This document shows, in pieces, positions 62,314 through 64,000 of a DNA stretch of 64,000 nt. The notes under the pieces were generated by a model. That model did not search any database, was not told where the DNA came from, and saw only the letters and a program-made list of their open reading frames with translations. Every line of letters starts with the position of its first letter. Position 1 is the first letter of the stretch. The DNA lies in assembly GCA_046594915.1 (NCBI GenBank), contig JBKJRC010000003.1:352258-416257 (forward strand), read 5' to 3'. This stretch comes from Methylotenera_A sp046594915. Lineage in GTDB: Bacteria; Pseudomonadota; Gammaproteobacteria; Burkholderiales; Methylophilaceae. Both the position numbers and the translations under genes were made by a program.

Positions 62314-62402
62314 ACTCTACTTTCAATATAAAAATACAATGATTATCTATCAGTGATGAATGGTGTACCTAAATATATAAAACCCGTTTCTAAAAAGAAA
62401 AA

Positions 62403-62435
62403 GGGCTGAAATAAAATATTAATCTATTTCAGCCC
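62403..62435 (-). terminator. Terminator after rplI
   Basis: 11-bp perfect stem (62403-62413 with 62425-62435), 11-base loop; on the minus strand it is followed by TTTTTCTTTTT. It closes the rpsF-priB-rpsR-rplI operon 77 bp after the rplI stop, so the gtr genes must use their own promoter. Confidence 0.9.
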
Positions 62436-62511
62436 AAATACATAGGTAATTTGCCTGTAAACCAAGTAGATTGGCTACATGCAGTGATTAAAATTATTCT
62501 TGATACTATTT

Positions 62512-62964
62512 TTATGTAGCTTCGCCAACCACTGTTACGGTAACATCTGCCACTACGTCATGGTGTAATGCAATGGTTACTGGGTGATCACCAATGGTTT
62601 TTAATGGACCATTAGGCATACGCACTTCTGATTTAACCACTTCAAAACCAGCAGCAACAAGGCCTTCAGCTACATCACCATTAGTGACAGAACCGAATAA
62701 ACGACCATCAACACCCGCTTTTTGTGCAACAGTTAAAACATAACCCGCTAATTTTTCACCGCGCGCAGTAGCTGCAGCCAAAATATCCGCTTGTTGTTTT
62801 TCCAGTTCAGCACGTTTAGCTGCGAATTCCGCTTTATTGCTCTCTGTTGCGCGCTTTGCTTTGCCTTGTGGAATCAGAAAGTTACGGCCGAAACCGTCTT
62901 TCACTTTAACGATATCGCCCAGCACGCCAAGGTTTGCTACTTTTTCTAATAAAATAATTTGCAT
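62512..62964 (-). CDS. rplI: 50S ribosomal protein L9
   Basis: 150 aa. MQIILLEKVANLGVLGDIVK and KDGFGRNFLIPQGKAKRATE are the N-terminal rRNA-binding domain; a long helix and the C-terminal domain (DGRLFGSVTNGDVAEGL) follow. Last gene of the rpsF operon. Confidence 0.97.
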   Translation of the reverse strand: MQIILLEKVANLGVLGDIVKVKDGFGRNFLIPQGKAKRATESNKAEFAAKRAELEKQQADILAAATARGEKLAGYVLTVAQKAGVDGRLFGSVTNGDVAEGLVAAGFEVVKSEVRMPNGPLKTIGDHPVTIALHHDVVADVTVTVVGEAT

Positions 62965-62984
62965 AATATTCTCCTAAACCCTAA

Positions 62985-63218
62985 TTAACCAGGATGCTTG
63001 TCTGTGTACGGCATTAAAGCCAAGAAACGTGCGCGTTTAACCGCACTGGTTAATTGACGTTGGTATTTTGCTTTTGTACCCGTCATACGAGCAGGAATAA
63101 TTTTTGCATTTTCTGAAACAAAATCTTTTAACAAATCCACATCTTTGTAATCTACTTCTTTGATGCCTTCTGCACTGAAACGGCAGTAACGGCGGCGTTT
63201 ATACATTTCTCTTGCCAT
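62985..63218 (-). CDS. rpsR: 30S ribosomal protein S18
   Basis: 77 aa. RRRYCRFSAEGIKEVDYKDV, then LLKDFVSENAKIIPARMTGT and the basic KRARFLALMPY ending. It pairs with S6 in the ribosome, whose gene rpsF is two genes upstream. Confidence 0.97.
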   Translation of the reverse strand: MAREMYKRRRYCRFSAEGIKEVDYKDVDLLKDFVSENAKIIPARMTGTKAKYQRQLTSAVKRARFLALMPYTDKHPG

Positions 63219-63265
63219 GATGTAACTCCTAATATTCTTTAAATACTTTTTATAGTGGGCTGCAT

Positions 63266-63550
63266 TTAAACAGCCTCTAATTGATTAATATGCATGACCA
63301 ATTGAGGACTTTTTGCACTGCGCTTGGCCAAAAAACCTTTGGCTTTGATTAAAGTACCAATTTGAATGTTCAGCTTTGCCAGTTCGCCTAACGCAACCGC
63401 ATTCACTTCACACTCTACTTTTCTCTTTAATCCCGCTTCAATCTGTTCTGAAACGTGCTGTAATACAAAACTCAACAAGGGCATACCTGCTGGCGTGTAG
63501 CGTATCGGCTCCATAGAAAGCACAACACCGCTAATCACCAGCGTGTTCAA
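63266..63550 (-). CDS. priB: Primosomal replication protein N (PriB)
   Basis: 94 aa single OB-fold protein, TTG start right behind rpsF (2 bp gap). NTLVISGVVLSMEPIRYTPA and IKAKGFLAKRSAKSPQLVMH fit PriB, which helps PriA restart stalled forks. Its place between rpsF and rpsR is the normal one in beta- and gammaproteobacteria. Confidence 0.92.
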   Translation of the reverse strand: MNTLVISGVVLSMEPIRYTPAGMPLLSFVLQHVSEQIEAGLKRKVECEVNAVALGELAKLNIQIGTLIKAKGFLAKRSAKSPQLVMHINQLEAV

Positions 63551-63552
63551 AC

Positions 63553-63960
63553 TTAAGCGGCTGCAACCTCAGTTGCTGCTGGCGCTACAGGTGTAGATAC
63601 CGCTGCAGGTGCTGAGTCACGCACTAACACTGATTTAGATTTTTCTTCTTTCATCATTGGGCTAGGTGCAGTTACGGCTGTTTTAGTGCCCATGGTTAAA
63701 TGGCGTAAAACGGCATCGTTAAATTTAAAGCCATGCTCAAGCTCATCTAAAACGGTTTGATTACACTCAATGTTCATTAAAACGTAATGTGCTTTGTGGA
63801 TTTTTTGAATTGGATAAGCCAATTGACGACGGCCCCAGTCTTCTAAACGGTGCATCGTGCCGCCGTTGCTGTTAACTAGCGTTCGATAACGTTCAATCAT
63901 CGCTGGCACTTGCTCGCTTTGGTCCGGATGGACGATAAAAACTACTTCATAATGTCGCAT
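63553..63960 (-). CDS. rpsF: 30S ribosomal protein S6
   Basis: 135 aa, first gene of the operon. MRHYEVVFIVHPDQSEQVPA at the N-terminus, RLEDWGRRQLAYPIQKIHKA and YVLMNIECN. A C-terminal tail of about 35 residues, basic then rich in alanine, valine and proline (APAAVSTPVAPAATEVAAA), extends past the usual end near residue 100. The promoter would lie beyond the window edge. Confidence 0.97.
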   Translation of the reverse strand: MRHYEVVFIVHPDQSEQVPAMIERYRTLVNSNGGTMHRLEDWGRRQLAYPIQKIHKAHYVLMNIECNQTVLDELEHGFKFNDAVLRHLTMGTKTAVTAPSPMMKEEKSKSVLVRDSAPAAVSTPVAPAATEVAAA

Positions 63961-64000
63961 GAAATCTCCTTGTGGTTTGCAGCCACCCGATATGCTGTCG

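Overview
The window looks like a moderately AT-rich betaproteobacterial chromosome. The best guess is the Methylophilaceae/Nitrosomonadales area (methylotrophs such as Methylotenera). This rests on gene content and order (yceD-rpmF-plsX-fab, lpx-bamA-dxr-rpsB, rpsF-priB-rpsR-rplI, hpnCDE, a two-subunit pyruvate carboxylase) and not on any database search.

Layout. 1-2970 (+): end of a TPR protein, the msrPQ methionine-sulfoxide repair pair and a DoxX protein resembling HvfX. 3001-4454: a dif-like XerCD site followed by a compact element of about 1.43 kb that ends in a second half-conserved dif. It carries a DUF3653/XRE-type phage regulator, two small phage-like genes, strong hairpins and a small membrane-protein ORF running through the right attachment site. 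I read it as a miniature or satellite filamentous-phage-like element integrated at the chromosomal dif. Nearly all genes left of it point right and those for 20 kb to its right point left, as expected at a replication terminus.

4492-11443 (-): membrane and envelope genes (EamA permease, COG4705-like protein, LTA-synthase-type and YejM-type sulfatase-fold enzymes, PAP2 phosphatase, small exported protein). 11460-23854 (-): MBL hydrolase, tatD, pilZ, holB, tmk, mltG, pabC, then the fatty-acid cluster fabF, acpP, fabG, fabD, fabH, plsX, rpmF, yceD. Nine perfect heptamer repeats lie between acpP and fabF. 24005-30356 (+): pyruvate carboxylase subunits, maf, a DUF4139 protein and a tetrapyrrole-methylase-fold methyltransferase. 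30366-45088 (-): rnhB, lpxB, lpxA, fabZ, lpxD, skp, bamA, rseP, dxr, cdsA, uppS, frr, pyrH, tsf, rpsB. These cover lipid A, outer-membrane assembly, isoprenoid/undecaprenyl and translation functions. 45333-46396 is a decayed glycosyltransferase pseudogene.

46633-54000: map and glnD (+), two cupins, tRNA-Ser(UGA), def and mtnP (-). 52648-55856 (+): hpnC-hpnD-hpnE, which make squalene from farnesyl diphosphate. 55994-56791: a secreted protein with a VPxPA-type C-terminal sorting signal. 56860-63960 (-): radA and dnaB, then a three-gene gtr-type glycosylation module inserted before rplI, rpsR, priB and rpsF.

The most unusual item is the dif-integrated mini-element. Its terminator and small ORF make most sense if the element also exists as a circle.
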